64,000 bases of DNA, taken from positions 620,001 through 684,000 of the forward strand of contig NZ_JAPELY010000003.1 of the NCBI RefSeq assembly GCF_026343295.1. The letters are read 5' to 3'. The notes under the pieces were generated by a model. It saw nothing but the letters and a program-made list of their open reading frames with translations, was not told the DNA's origin and made no database searches. The position numbers and the translations under genes were made by a program. This stretch comes from Streptomyces sp. NBC_00083. Its GTDB lineage: Bacteria; Actinomycetota; Actinomycetes; Streptomycetales; Streptomycetaceae. This document shows positions 32,638-41,144 of this stretch, piece by piece. Numbering within the stretch: position 1 is the first letter of the stretch; every line of letters begins with the position of its first letter.

Positions 32638-33972
32638 TTGAGCAGTGAGCTGCTGGCCCCTCTCGACCTGGCGTTCTGGCACCTCGAATCGGCGGAGCAC
32701 CCCATGCACCTGGGGGCGCTCACCCACTTCGACCCGCTCCCCGCCACCCGGGGCGAGGAGATCCTCGACCTGCTCGCGGCGCGCGCGGCGGCCATCCCGC
32801 GGCTGCGGATGCGCGTCCGCGGAGTGTGGCTGCCCGTGGGCGGCGCCGCCTGGGTCGCCGACACGGACTTCGACGTACGCCGTCATGTCAGCGCCGTCCG
32901 TCTTCCCGCGGGCGACTTCGCCGCCGAAGCCGCCCGCGCGGCGGGGGAGTTGATGGAACAGCCCCTGGAGCGCGGCCTGCCGCCCTGGCGGATGTACGTC
33001 CTGACCGGCGAGCGGGACGCGGAGTTCGCGGTCCTGGTGAAGCTGCACCACGCGCTTGCCGACGGGATGAGCGCGGTCGCCATCGGCGCGGCCGTCCTCG
33101 ACCAGCTCGCCGTGCCCGGCGCCCGGCGCCCGCACCCCGCGCCGCCCCGCTCCTGGCTGCCGGACCCGCGCCAGGTCGCCGGACTGGCCCGCGAGCGGGT
33201 CGGCGAACTCACCCGCGCCGTGGACATCGGCGCCTCCGTGATCCGGGCGAGCCGCCTCGGTCTCGGTGCGGACTCCGCATTGGCCGCCCACTCCAGCGGC
33301 ACCCGCCGCCTCGCCACGGCCGTCCTCGACCACGACGACGTCCAGCGCGTCCGCAGGGCCGAGGGCGGCACCGCCAACGACGTACTCCTCGCCGTCGTCG
33401 CGGGCGGGCTGCGCCGCTGGCTCCTGGAGCGCGACGCCCGCGTCCCCGGCGCCGAACCGCGCGCCCTCGTCCCCGTCTCGCGCCGCCGCCCCGGCGCCCC
33501 GGCCGGCTCCGGCAACCGGCTCTCCGCCTACCTGCTCGGCCTTCCGGTCGCCGAGCCCGACCCGCTGGCCCGGCTCACCGCGGTACGCACCGCCATGGAC
33601 CGCAACAAGGCGGCCGGACCGGGACGGGGCGCCGGAGCGGTCGCCCTGCTCGCCGACCAACTCCCGCCGCTCGCCCACCGGTTCGGTGCGCCGCTCGCCG
33701 GCAGCGCGGCCCGCCTCCTCTTCGACGTGCTCGTCACCAGCGTGCCGCTGCCCCGCACGCGGCTCTCGCTCGGCGGCTGCCCCCTGCGCGCCGTGTATCC
33801 GATGGCGCCGCTCGCCCGCGGCCAGTCCCTGGCGATCGCGCTCTCCACCTACGGCGGCCGGGTCCACATCGGCCTGGTCGCCGACGGCAAGGCCGTGCCC
33901 GACCTCGACCGGCTCGCCGCATCCTTCGGGAAGGACCTGGCGGAACTCCTCGGGGCGAGCGCGGCTCGCTGA
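32638..33972 (+). CDS. Wax ester synthase / diacylglycerol acyltransferase (WS/DGAT)
   Basis: This 444-aa acyltransferase makes triacylglycerol or wax esters from acyl-CoA, a main storage lipid route in Streptomyces. It starts at TTG 32638 behind GAGGA. The N-terminus LAPLDLAFWHLESAEHPMHLGAL is typical. The catalytic HHALADG (HHxxxDG) lies near residue 140, and ANDVLLAVVAGGLRRWLL marks the second half. Its length matches actinobacterial WS/DGATs (about 450). It follows the phosphatase by about 195 bp and precedes the glycosylase by 29 bp. The AT-rich palindrome upstream suggests repressor control. Confidence 0.93.
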   Translation: MSSELLAPLDLAFWHLESAEHPMHLGALTHFDPLPATRGEEILDLLAARAAAIPRLRMRVRGVWLPVGGAAWVADTDFDVRRHVSAVRLPAGDFAAEAARAAGELMEQPLERGLPPWRMYVLTGERDAEFAVLVKLHHALADGMSAVAIGAAVLDQLAVPGARRPHPAPPRSWLPDPRQVAGLARERVGELTRAVDIGASVIRASRLGLGADSALAAHSSGTRRLATAVLDHDDVQRVRRAEGGTANDVLLAVVAGGLRRWLLERDARVPGAEPRALVPVSRRRPGAPAGSGNRLSAYLLGLPVAEPDPLARLTAVRTAMDRNKAAGPGRGAGAVALLADQLPPLAHRFGAPLAGSAARLLFDVLVTSVPLPRTRLSLGGCPLRAVYPMAPLARGQSLAIALSTYGGRVHIGLVADGKAVPDLDRLAASFGKDLAELLGASAAR

Positions 33973-34001
33973 GCGCGCCGGGCCGGGGCACCCTGGTAGG
34001 T

Positions 34002-34862
34002 ATGCCGGAACTGCCCGAAGTCGAGGCCCTGCGGGACTTCCTCTCCGACCACCTGGTCGGGCAGGAGATCGAGGGCGCCCTGCCCGTCGCGATCAGCGTC
34101 CTGAAGACGTACGACCCGCCGTACACCGAGCTGGCCGGGCGCACCGTCACCGGTGTCGCGCGCCACGGCAAGTTCCTCGACATCGACGCCGAGGGTCTTC
34201 ACCTGTGCGTCCACCTCGCCCGCGCGGGATGGCTGCGCTGGTACGACACGGTGCCCACCGCCCCGCCGAAGCCCGGCAAGGGCCCTCTCGCCCTGCGCGT
34301 GACGCTCACCGGGGGCGCGGGCTTCGACCTCACCGAGGCCGGCACCCGCAAGAGCCTCGCCGCCTACCTGGTCCACGACCCGTCCAAGGTCCCCGGCATC
34401 GCCCGGCTCGGCCCCGATCCGCTGGCCCCCGGCTTCGGCCGCGACGAGTTCGCCGCGCTGTTCGCCGGTGAGCGGCGCCGGCTCAAGGGCGCCCTGCGCG
34501 ACCAGTCCCTCATCGCGGGGATCGGCAACGCCTACAGCGACGAGATCCTCCACGTGGCCAAGATGTCGCCCTTCAAGCCCGCCGGCCACCTCACCGACGA
34601 CGAGATCACCGCGCTGTACGAGGCAACGCGCACCACGCTCACCGAGGCCGTCGAGCGCTCCCGAGGAGTGGCGGCGGGCCGGCTCAAGGCGGAGAAGAAG
34701 AGCGGGCTGCGCGTGCACGGCAGGACGGGCGAGCCGTGCCCGGTCTGCGGGGACGTCGTGCGCGAGGTGTCGTTCGCCGACTCCTCGCTCCAGTACTGCG
34801 CCACCTGCCAGACCGACGGCAAGATCCTCGCCGACCGCCGCACGTCGAAGTTCCTCAAGTAG
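34002..34862 (+). CDS. Fpg/Nei-family DNA glycosylase
   Basis: This 286-aa base-excision repair enzyme removes oxidised bases and nicks at the abasic site. MPELPEVEALR gives the catalytic Pro (N-terminal after Met loss) and Glu. GTRKSLAAYLV is a middle block. The H2TH region contains LRDQSLIAGIGNAYSDEILHVA. The C-terminal zinc finger is CPVCGD...CATCQ. The final part (ADRRTSKFLK) differs from canonical Fpg. With LARAGWLRW in place of the usual loop, it falls in the Fpg/Nei group without a certain subfamily. It is 29 bp after the WS/DGAT gene. Confidence 0.93.
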   Translation: MPELPEVEALRDFLSDHLVGQEIEGALPVAISVLKTYDPPYTELAGRTVTGVARHGKFLDIDAEGLHLCVHLARAGWLRWYDTVPTAPPKPGKGPLALRVTLTGGAGFDLTEAGTRKSLAAYLVHDPSKVPGIARLGPDPLAPGFGRDEFAALFAGERRRLKGALRDQSLIAGIGNAYSDEILHVAKMSPFKPAGHLTDDEITALYEATRTTLTEAVERSRGVAAGRLKAEKKSGLRVHGRTGEPCPVCGDVVREVSFADSSLQYCATCQTDGKILADRRTSKFLK

Positions 34863-34905
34863 CGCGGCCCGGCGCCGCCCGGCAAGCGGAGCCCCGCGGC
34901 CGTCC

Positions 34906-35523
34906 TCACCCGGGGGTGAGCGCCGCGAGCCGTGTGCCGTTCGCCGTCCGCACCTCGAACCGGGCGATCGCGTCCTGCGGCAGGGCCGCCGCGCCCCGCA
35001 ACCGCACCGGGACGCCCCGCTCGGCCCAGGTCGCCACCGTCTGCCGCGCTCCGTCCCGCCCCACCGCGACCAGCGTGCACGTCCCCGGCGCCGCGCCCGC
35101 GAGGGCCAGCTCCACATCCGTGCCCCACCCATGCGCGCCGGTCAGCACGGTCGCCGTCACGCCGGGCGCGTGCGAGGCCGTCCGCCACTGCGGAGCCGCG
35201 GGTTCCAGTACCGCGCCGACCCCGCCCGCGGCCAGCGCCGCCGCCGCGGCCACCAGGGCGATCCGCACCGCGCGCCCCCGCCGGCGCCGCCCCGCCACCA
35301 GCGCCGTCATCCGGTGCAGCAGCTCCGGCTCCACCGGTCCTGCCGGCACACCACCCCGCGCCACGTACGCGGCGAGCAGCGCCGTCACGCCGCCGAACTC
35401 GGCGAGCAGCGCCCGGCAGGGGACGCAGCCGACGAGGTGCTCCTCGTAGCGGAAGGCGTCGGCGGCGCCCAGCACGCCGAGGGCGTAGGCCCCGGCGTCC
35501 TGGTGGATCTGCGGCGAACTCAT
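34906..35523 (-). CDS. Membrane-bound zinc-finger anti-sigma protein (orphan)
   Basis: This 205-aa protein starts at ATG 35523 behind GAGGG, preferred to an upstream in-frame Met. The N-terminal ZAS domain has His7 and His29-x3-Cys33-x2-Cys36 (HLVGCVPC) and binds an ECF sigma factor. One membrane helix follows an RRRRGRAVR stop-transfer-like stretch (IALVAAAAALAAGGVGAVL, about 90-110). The outer domain (about 110-205) resembles anti-sigma C-terminal beta domains. No sigma factor gene adjoins it, so its partner lies elsewhere; the ECF gene at 40521-41144 is one candidate. It ends 43 bp from the convergent glycosylase gene. Confidence 0.88.
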   Translation of the reverse strand: MSSPQIHQDAGAYALGVLGAADAFRYEEHLVGCVPCRALLAEFGGVTALLAAYVARGGVPAGPVEPELLHRMTALVAGRRRRGRAVRIALVAAAAALAAGGVGAVLEPAAPQWRTASHAPGVTATVLTGAHGWGTDVELALAGAAPGTCTLVAVGRDGARQTVATWAERGVPVRLRGAAALPQDAIARFEVRTANGTRLAALTPG

Positions 35524-35557
35524 GCCCTCAGGTACGCGGAAACCGTGCCGAACACTC

Positions 35558-35587
35558 AAGACACACCGGCGCCCCCGCCCCTAAACT
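35558..35587 (+). promoter_or_regulatory. Promoter for the LytTR-regulator operon
   Basis: AAGACA (35558-35563), 18 nt, then TAAACT (35582-35587), with ATG 8 nt further on, predicts a leaderless transcript starting the regulator-symporter-kinase operon. Confidence 0.55.
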
Positions 35588-35595
35588 CCGGCCCC

Positions 35596-36342
35596 ATGCT
35601 GCGCGTACTGGCGGTCGACGACGAAGCCCCCGCCCTCGAAGAGCTCCTCTACCTCCTGCGCTCCGATCCCCGCGTCCACAGCGCCGAAGGCGCCACCGGC
35701 GCCACCGACGCCCTGCGGTTGATCGGTGCGGCGCTCGACGCGGGGGAGGAGGGGGAGCGCGGCGTGGACGTGGTCTTCCTCGACATCCACATGGCCGGCC
35801 TCACCGGCCTGGACATCGCCCGCCTGCTCGCCGGGTTCGCCCGGCCGCCCCTGATCGTCTTCGTCACCGCGCACGAGGGCTTCGCCGTGCGGGCCTTCGA
35901 CCTCAAGGCCGTCGACTACGTCCTCAAACCGGTCCGCAGGGAACGCCTGGCCGAAGCGGTCCGCCGGGTCGCCGAACTCGTCGGCGACCGCGCCGCCACC
36001 GTGCAGGAACCCGACCAGATACCGGTCGAACTGGGCGGTGTCACCCGCTTCCTGCCCATCGACTCCATCGCGTACGCCGAGGCGCAGGGCGACTACGCCC
36101 GGCTGCACACCGCCCGCGGCAGCCATCTCGTCCGGATCCCGCTCTCCACCCTGGAGGAGCGCTGGCGCAGCCGGGGCTTCGTCCGGATCCACCGCAGCCA
36201 CCTCGTCGCGCTCGACCGGATCGACGAACTCCGCCTGGACGCGGGCAGCATGAGCGTGCGGGTCGGCGACGCCGAGCTGCCCGTGAGCCGCCGCCACGCC
36301 CGCACCGTGCGCGACCGCCTCCTGCGGCGCGCTCCCCACTGA
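35596..36342 (+). CDS. LytTR-family response regulator
   Basis: This 248-aa protein has a receiver domain (1-125) with acidic VDDEAPALEE, phospho-acceptor Asp in VVFLDIHMAG, Thr/Ser in FVTAHEGF and Lys in VLKPVRRE. A LytTR DNA-binding domain follows (about 145-245: YAEAQGDYARLHT, RIHRSHLVAL). It pairs with the LytS-like kinase at 38480-39706, and the two enclose a small membrane protein and a symporter. This mirrors LytS/LytTR systems such as E. coli BtsSR that control a transporter. It likely binds direct repeats near its own or the symporter's promoter. The start is predicted to be leaderless. Confidence 0.94.
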   Translation: MLRVLAVDDEAPALEELLYLLRSDPRVHSAEGATGATDALRLIGAALDAGEEGERGVDVVFLDIHMAGLTGLDIARLLAGFARPPLIVFVTAHEGFAVRAFDLKAVDYVLKPVRRERLAEAVRRVAELVGDRAATVQEPDQIPVELGGVTRFLPIDSIAYAEAQGDYARLHTARGSHLVRIPLSTLEERWRSRGFVRIHRSHLVALDRIDELRLDAGSMSVRVGDAELPVSRRHARTVRDRLLRRAPH

Positions 36343-36387
36343 CCTGGCCCTTTCGCGATGGGCCGGGCGCTGCGTACACTCCGCGCC

Positions 36388-36810
36388 ATGCCCGGGGAGC
36401 AGGTGGCGCGACGCGAGACGGTCACGGGGGAGCCGAGGCGGGTCCGCCCGCTGCCGCGCCACCGCGCCCAGTCCGAGATCGACGAGCAGACGGCGCTCGG
36501 CGGCGCGTACGTACGCTCCCTGATGCGTGGTCAACTCCGCGCAGCGCTGAGCGGGTTCGGGGTCCTCGCGCTCACCGTCGCCACGCTGCCCCTGGCCTTC
36601 CGCGCCCTCGACGACGACGCCGTCACCTGGTGGGTGCTCGGCTTCGGCCTCTACCCGCCGCTCGGCCTCATCGCCTGGTGGTACGTGCGCACCGCCGAGC
36701 GCAACGAACGCGACTTCGCCCGCCTCATAGCGGACCGCCCCACGGAAGGCCGCCCCACGGGGGACCGCCCCGCCGACGGCCTCCCGACGCAAGGGCGTTG
36801 CGCCCCGTGA
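36388..36810 (+). CDS. Small two-helix membrane protein of the symporter operon
   Basis: This 140-aa protein has an Arg-rich N-terminus, two membrane helices (LSGFGVLALTVATLPLAF and WWVLGFGLYPPLGLIAWWYV), and a polar tail with a repeated RPT-type segment (DRPTEGRPTGDRPADG). TACACT at 36375-36380, 7 nt before the ATG, suggests its own leaderless start within the operon. Its stop overlaps the symporter GTG. Small DUF485-type proteins accompany acetate/monocarboxylate symporters in the same way, so a helper role for the symporter is inferred. Confidence 0.85.
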   Translation: MPGEQVARRETVTGEPRRVRPLPRHRAQSEIDEQTALGGAYVRSLMRGQLRAALSGFGVLALTVATLPLAFRALDDDAVTWWVLGFGLYPPLGLIAWWYVRTAERNERDFARLIADRPTEGRPTGDRPADGLPTQGRCAP

Positions 36811-38483
36811 GCCAGACGTACGCCGTGGTGGCGGTGGCCACCGTCGTGCTCGCCACCGTCCTCGTCGGCGGGTTCGGCCTGCGCCTCTCGCGCACCACCT
36901 CCGACTTCTACGTCGCCTCCCGCACCGTCGGCCCGGCCCTCAACGCGGCCGCCATCAGCGGCGAATACCTCTCCGCCGCCTCCTTCCTCGGCATCGCGGG
37001 CCTCGTCCTGGTGCAGGGCCCGGACATGCTCTGGTACCCGGTCGGCTACACCGCCGGCTACCTGGTGCTGCTGCTGTTCGTCGCGGCCCCGCTGCGCCGC
37101 TCGGGCGCGTACACCCTGCCCGACTTCGCCGAGGGCCGGCTCGAATCGCGCGCCGTGCGCCGACTGGTGAGCGTGTTCGTGGTCGGCGCGGGCTGGCTGT
37201 ACCTGGTGCCCCAACTCCAGGGCGCGGGGCTCACGTTGAAGATCCTCACCGGGGCTCCGGGCTGGCTCGGGCCGGTGCTCGTCGCCGGAGTCGTGGTCCT
37301 CGCGGTCGCCGCCGGAGGCATGCGCTCCATCACCTTCGTGCAGGCCTTCCAGTACTGGCTGAAGCTGACCGCGCTGCTCATCCCCGTGTTCTTCCTGGTC
37401 ATCGCGTGGCGGGGCGACGGATCGCCGCGTCCCGTCTACGACGAACCGGCCGCCCTGCGCCACCAGCAGTCCGTCCGCTTCGCCGACCCGCTCACCCTGC
37501 GCCTGACCGAGCCCCTGCCCGTGCACGCCAGCGGCACCGTCGACGGCCGGCGTTACGGCGGCGGGCCGCTGACGCTCGCCGCCGGCGAGCACCGCGTCGA
37601 GGCGGGCACCCGGCTCGACCTCGCCGCCGCGGCCCGCGTCCCCGGCAGCGCCACCCGCACCGCCCATCCGCTGTACGCCACGTACGGACTCATCGTGGCG
37701 ACGTTCCTCGGCACCATGGGCCTGCCCCATGTCGTGGTGCGCTTCTACACCAGCCCCGGTGGCCGCGAGGCCCGCCGCGCCACCGTCGTCGTGCTCGCCC
37801 TCATCGGCGCGTTCTATCTGCTCCCACCCGTCTACGGCGCGCTGGGACGGCTGTACGCACCCGAACTGGCCCTCACCGGTGACGCCGACGCCGCCGTGCT
37901 GCTCCTGCCCGAGCGACTGGTCGGCGGCCCCGGCGGCGACCTCCTGGGCGCACTGGTCGCGGGCGGCGCCTTCGCCGCGTTCCTGTCGACCGCCTCCGGC
38001 CTGACCATGGCGGTCGCCGGTGTCCTCACCCAGGACGTGCTGCCCTCACGCGGCGTCCGCCATTTCCGCCTCGCGGTTCCCCTCGCCATCCTGGTACCGC
38101 TGTGCGGTGCGCTCCTGGTCAGCGCGGTGCCCGTCGCCGACGCCGTCGGCATGGCGTTCGCGGTGTCGGCCTCCTCGTTCTGCCCGCTGCTCGTGCTCGG
38201 CATCTGGTGGCGGCGGCTGACCCCGCCCGGCGCGGCCGCGGGGCTCCTCATCGGCGGGGGATCGGCGCTGGTCGCCGTCGCCGTCACCGCACTCGGTGCG
38301 GTCCCGCCCGGCCTCGCGCACGCGCTGCTCGCCTGGCCCGCGGTGTGGTCGGTGCCCCTCGCGTTCCTCACCATGGCCGGGGTCTCGCTCGCGACCCCGG
38401 GACGCGTCCCGCCCGGCACCAACGCCGCCCTGGCCCGCTTCCACCTGCCCGAGGCGGCGGTCCGCCGAGGAGGCCCCCGATGA
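36807..38483 (+). CDS. Sodium:solute symporter (acetate/monocarboxylate-type)
   Basis: This 558-aa SSS-family transporter has about 13 membrane helices. Markers are SDFYVASRTVGPALNAAAI, GEYLSAASFLGIAGL, FAEGRLESRAVRRLVS, GGMRSITFVQAFQYWLK and TASGLTMAVAGVLTQDVL, which resemble the ActP/MctC branch for acetate, pyruvate or other short monocarboxylates. A hydrophilic insert of about 85 residues (from SPRPVYDEP to RTAHPLYATYG) lies between helices and is external by topology. The GTG start overlaps the preceding stop, and the stop overlaps the kinase start. The exact substrate is not deducible. Confidence 0.92.
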   Translation: MSQTYAVVAVATVVLATVLVGGFGLRLSRTTSDFYVASRTVGPALNAAAISGEYLSAASFLGIAGLVLVQGPDMLWYPVGYTAGYLVLLLFVAAPLRRSGAYTLPDFAEGRLESRAVRRLVSVFVVGAGWLYLVPQLQGAGLTLKILTGAPGWLGPVLVAGVVVLAVAAGGMRSITFVQAFQYWLKLTALLIPVFFLVIAWRGDGSPRPVYDEPAALRHQQSVRFADPLTLRLTEPLPVHASGTVDGRRYGGGPLTLAAGEHRVEAGTRLDLAAAARVPGSATRTAHPLYATYGLIVATFLGTMGLPHVVVRFYTSPGGREARRATVVVLALIGAFYLLPPVYGALGRLYAPELALTGDADAAVLLLPERLVGGPGGDLLGALVAGGAFAAFLSTASGLTMAVAGVLTQDVLPSRGVRHFRLAVPLAILVPLCGALLVSAVPVADAVGMAFAVSASSFCPLLVLGIWWRRLTPPGAAAGLLIGGGSALVAVAVTALGAVPPGLAHALLAWPAVWSVPLAFLTMAGVSLATPGRVPPGTNAALARFHLPEAAVRRGGPR

Positions 38484-39706
38484 CCCTTGCCGCGCTGCTC
38501 TTCCTCGGCCCGCTGCTCGCCGCGGCGGGGTTCCTGCTCGGCCGCCGCACCGCGCGCCGGTCCCGCCCCAGCGACGTGGGGACCCCCGTCGAACACGCCA
38601 CCTTCGAGACGCTGCACACCGCCTCGCTCGCCGCGCCCCCGCTGCGGGCCGGGCTCACCGCGGAGGCCGCCCGCAAGTCCGCCCGCGGTCTGCGCTCCCT
38701 GCTCGGCACCGACGCGCTCTGCCTCACCGACCGCGACACCATCCTCACCTGGGACGGCGCGGGGGAGCAGCACCACGGGCCCCAAGTGATGCGCCAGATA
38801 AGGACGTTGCTGGACACCGGACGCGACAGGGCCTTCGCGCTCTCCTGCGACGACGCGGACTGTCCGCTGCGCTGGGCGGTGGCCGTCCCGCTCACGGTGG
38901 ACCACCGGGTGCTCGGCGTGCTGGTCGCCTACGCGCCCCGGGAGTCGGCGGTCCTGGCACGCGCGGCCGGCGAGGTCGGCCGATGGGTCTCGGTCCAGCT
39001 GGAGCTGGCCGAGCTCGACCGCTCCCGCACCCGCCTCATCGAGGCCGAGATCAAGGCGCTGCGGGCCCAGATCTCCCCGCACTTCATCTTCAACTCCCTC
39101 GCCGCGATCGCCTCGTTCGTCCGCACCGATCCCGAACGCGCCCGCGAACTCCTGCTGGAATTCGCCGACTTCACGCGCTACTCGTTCCGCAGGCACGGTG
39201 AATTCACCACGCTCGCCGAGGAGCTGCACTGCATCGACCAGTATCTGGCCCTGGTGCGGGCCCGCTTCGGCGACCGGCTCCTGGTCACCCTGCAGGTCGC
39301 CCCCGAGGTCCTCCCGGTCGCCCTGCCGTTCCTCTGCCTCCAGCCGCTGGTGGAGAACGCGGTCAAGCACGGCATAGAGGGCGCGGTCGTCCGGCCCCCC
39401 GGCGAAGCCCCCGCCCCCGTGCGCGCGGAGAACGCCGCCCTGCGCATCACCATCAGCGCCCTGGACGCGGGCAACGAGGCCGAGGTCGTCATCGAGGACG
39501 ACGGCGCGGGCATGGACCCCGAACGCCTGCGCCGCATCCTGCGCGGCGACGGCGAGCCCTCGGGCGGCATCGGCCTGCTCAACGTCGACGAACGGCTGCG
39601 GCAGGTCTACGGCGACGCGTACGGCCTGGTCATCGAGACCGGCGTCGGCGCGGGCATGAAGGTGACGGCGCGCATCCCCAAGTACCGTGCGGGCGTGCAC
39701 AGTTGA
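38480..39706 (+). CDS. LytS-like sensor histidine kinase
   Basis: This 408-aa kinase has one N-terminal membrane helix (LAALLFLGPLLAAAGFLLG), a GAF-like sensory region (about 45-180, with ALSCDDADCPLRWAVAVPL), a His_kinase dimerisation block with the phospho-His in QISPHFIFNSLAAIAS, and a HATPase_c domain (LQPLVENAVKHGIEGA, DDGAGMDPERL, GGIGLLNVDERL). It is the cognate kinase of the LytTR regulator at 35596-36342. The GAF Cys pair (CDDADC) could serve redox or metal sensing. It is the last gene of the operon. Confidence 0.94.
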   Translation: MTLAALLFLGPLLAAAGFLLGRRTARRSRPSDVGTPVEHATFETLHTASLAAPPLRAGLTAEAARKSARGLRSLLGTDALCLTDRDTILTWDGAGEQHHGPQVMRQIRTLLDTGRDRAFALSCDDADCPLRWAVAVPLTVDHRVLGVLVAYAPRESAVLARAAGEVGRWVSVQLELAELDRSRTRLIEAEIKALRAQISPHFIFNSLAAIASFVRTDPERARELLLEFADFTRYSFRRHGEFTTLAEELHCIDQYLALVRARFGDRLLVTLQVAPEVLPVALPFLCLQPLVENAVKHGIEGAVVRPPGEAPAPVRAENAALRITISALDAGNEAEVVIEDDGAGMDPERLRRILRGDGEPSGGIGLLNVDERLRQVYGDAYGLVIETGVGAGMKVTARIPKYRAGVHS

Positions 39707-39754
39707 GGCGTAGGCCGGTGTGCGCCCCCGGACGCGTGGCCAAACGGGATCAGA

Positions 39755-39797
39755 GCAGGCGGCCTCGGAACAGGCGGCCTCGGCGCAGGCCGGCCTT
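39755..39797. repeat. 15-bp direct repeat
   Basis: Two copies of RCAGGCGGCCTCGGM and a partial third lie between the kinase gene and the convergent gene. Confidence 0.6.
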
Positions 39798-40291
39798 CAG
39801 AACAAGTGGATGGCCAGGTGGCCCAGCGGAAGGCCGAGTTCCCAGGCCGGCGTCCACACCCGCGGCTCGTCCTCCTCGCGGGAACGGGGATCGACCCCGC
39901 CCGGCACCACGGCGTCCAAGTCCGCCGCGAGCAGCTCGGTCTCCTCCAGCCACCGCCAGGCGGCCCGCGCCAGCGCCAGATCGGGCCCCGCCTCCTGATC
40001 GAGGGAGAGCCGGTGCAGCCGCCCGCAGACCCAGAGCCGCCAGGGCCGGCCCGCCGCGGTGAGCGAACTCCACTCCTCCAGCCGGGCCACCACCCGCGCC
40101 CCGCCGACCGCACCGTCCGACAGGAAGATCGTCAGGGCGAGGGCATGGCGCCCCGCCCGGAACTCCAGTGTCGTCGGCGGCATCAGATCGCCGGTCCGCA
40201 GCAGTTCATCCGCGATGTACTCCGCGTACATCCATGCCATCGGCACCACCAGCTCGCCACCGCTGGTCCCGTTGCTTCCCTCCGGACGCAT
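39797..40291 (-). CDS. Conserved hypothetical protein
   Basis: This 164-aa soluble protein begins MRPEGSNGTSGGELVVPMAW. Notable segments are MYAEYIADELLRTGD, FRAGRHALALTIFLSDG, ARVVARLEEWSSLTAAGRPWRL and the C-terminal WELGLPLGHLAIHLF. It is Trp-rich, with no catalytic motif, signal or membrane helix. I do not recognise a family. It is divergent from the small zinc-finger gene at 40414-40620, and Streptomyces sigma-related loci often carry such proteins, but no function is assigned. Confidence 0.75.
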   Translation of the reverse strand: MRPEGSNGTSGGELVVPMAWMYAEYIADELLRTGDLMPPTTLEFRAGRHALALTIFLSDGAVGGARVVARLEEWSSLTAAGRPWRLWVCGRLHRLSLDQEAGPDLALARAAWRWLEETELLAADLDAVVPGGVDPRSREEDEPRVWTPAWELGLPLGHLAIHLF

Positions 40292-40413
40292 CCTGTCTCG
40301 CCTCTTTCATCGACCGTCCCGGCGCTCCCGGGGAGCTCCAGGGAGCATTGAACCGGGGGCGCGTGCCCGCCGTGGCCAGAAGGGCAGGATCCGTCACACG
40401 ACACGAGGTGCCC

Positions 40414-40620
40414 ATGCATGTGCGGCAGTTGCTCGGCGCCTATGTACTGGGCGCTCTCGCGCCCGGCGAGGACCGCGCCGTCGCCGCGCATCTGCGCGGG
40501 TGCGCAGCGTGCCGCCGTGCCTATCTGGAGGTCGCCGAAGCGCCCTCACTGCTCGCCCTGCTCACCGAGGCGGACCTGGAACCCACCGAGGAGAGCCCTT
40601 CGGGGCCTGACGCAGAATAG
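40414..40620 (+). CDS. Soluble mini zinc-finger anti-sigma-like protein
   Basis: This 68-aa protein starts at ATG 40414 behind GAGGTG. It is only a ZAS-type zinc finger: a leading helix with LLGAYVLGAL and HLRGCAACRRAY (HxxxCxxC), followed by an acidic tail (LLTEADLEPTEES). There is no membrane segment or output domain. It would bind an ECF sigma factor; the obvious partner is encoded convergently at 40521-41144. The last 100 bp of the two genes overlap on opposite strands, an unusual layout for a sigma/anti-sigma pair. Confidence 0.8.
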   Translation: MHVRQLLGAYVLGALAPGEDRAVAAHLRGCAACRRAYLEVAEAPSLLALLTEADLEPTEESPSGPDAE

Positions 40621-41144
40621 CCGGGCAGCAGCCGGCCGAGCGCACGCAGCGCGTAGTACGAACGGGACTTGACCGTCCCGGGCGGCACACCGAGCGCATC
40701 GGCCGCTTCGGTCACGCTGAGGCCGCGGAAATACAACTGCACCAGGACCGCGCGGTGTTCAGGTGTGAGCGACCTCACGGCCGTACGGACGTCGAGGGCC
40801 GCGGCGCACCGCTCGCCGGGGTCGCCGCCCTCCGCCGGCGTCGTGAGCAGTACCTCGTCGCCCACCTCGCAGGGGCGCGCGAGCCGGCCGCGCCGCGCGT
40901 CGATGGCGAGCCGCCGGGCGACCGTGAAGAGCCAGGGCCGCATCGAGCTGTACGGCGCGTCGAACGCCTCCGGGTGCTGCCAGGCCCGCACCAGCGTCTC
41001 CTGCACCAGGTCCTCGGCGCGCTGACGGTCGCCGTAGGTCAGTCCGAGCAGGAACCGCAGCAGCGCGGGGCCGTGCGCACGCTGCAGTTCGGCCAGGTCC
41101 CGCTCGCGGGCGTAGCGCCGTATCTCCGCGACCGCCGTCGTCAC
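40521..41144 (-). CDS. ECF-type RNA polymerase sigma factor
   Basis: This 207-aa sigma factor starts at GTG 41144 behind GGAGAGGG, preferred to an upstream in-frame start. Region 2 contains GDRQRAEDLVQETLVRAWQHP and RPWLFTVARRLAIDARR. Region 4 contains RSLTPEHRAVLVQLYFRGLSVTEAADALGVPPGTVKSRSYYALRAL. A Ser-rich tail of about 32 residues (SASGPEGLSSVGSRSAS...) follows region 4 and is the part encoded by DNA antisense to the zinc-finger gene. It would recruit RNA polymerase to stress or envelope promoters; targets are unknown. Confidence 0.93.
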   Translation of the reverse strand: MTTAVAEIRRYARERDLAELQRAHGPALLRFLLGLTYGDRQRAEDLVQETLVRAWQHPEAFDAPYSSMRPWLFTVARRLAIDARRGRLARPCEVGDEVLLTTPAEGGDPGERCAAALDVRTAVRSLTPEHRAVLVQLYFRGLSVTEAADALGVPPGTVKSRSYYALRALGRLLPGYSASGPEGLSSVGSRSASVSRASSEGASATSR

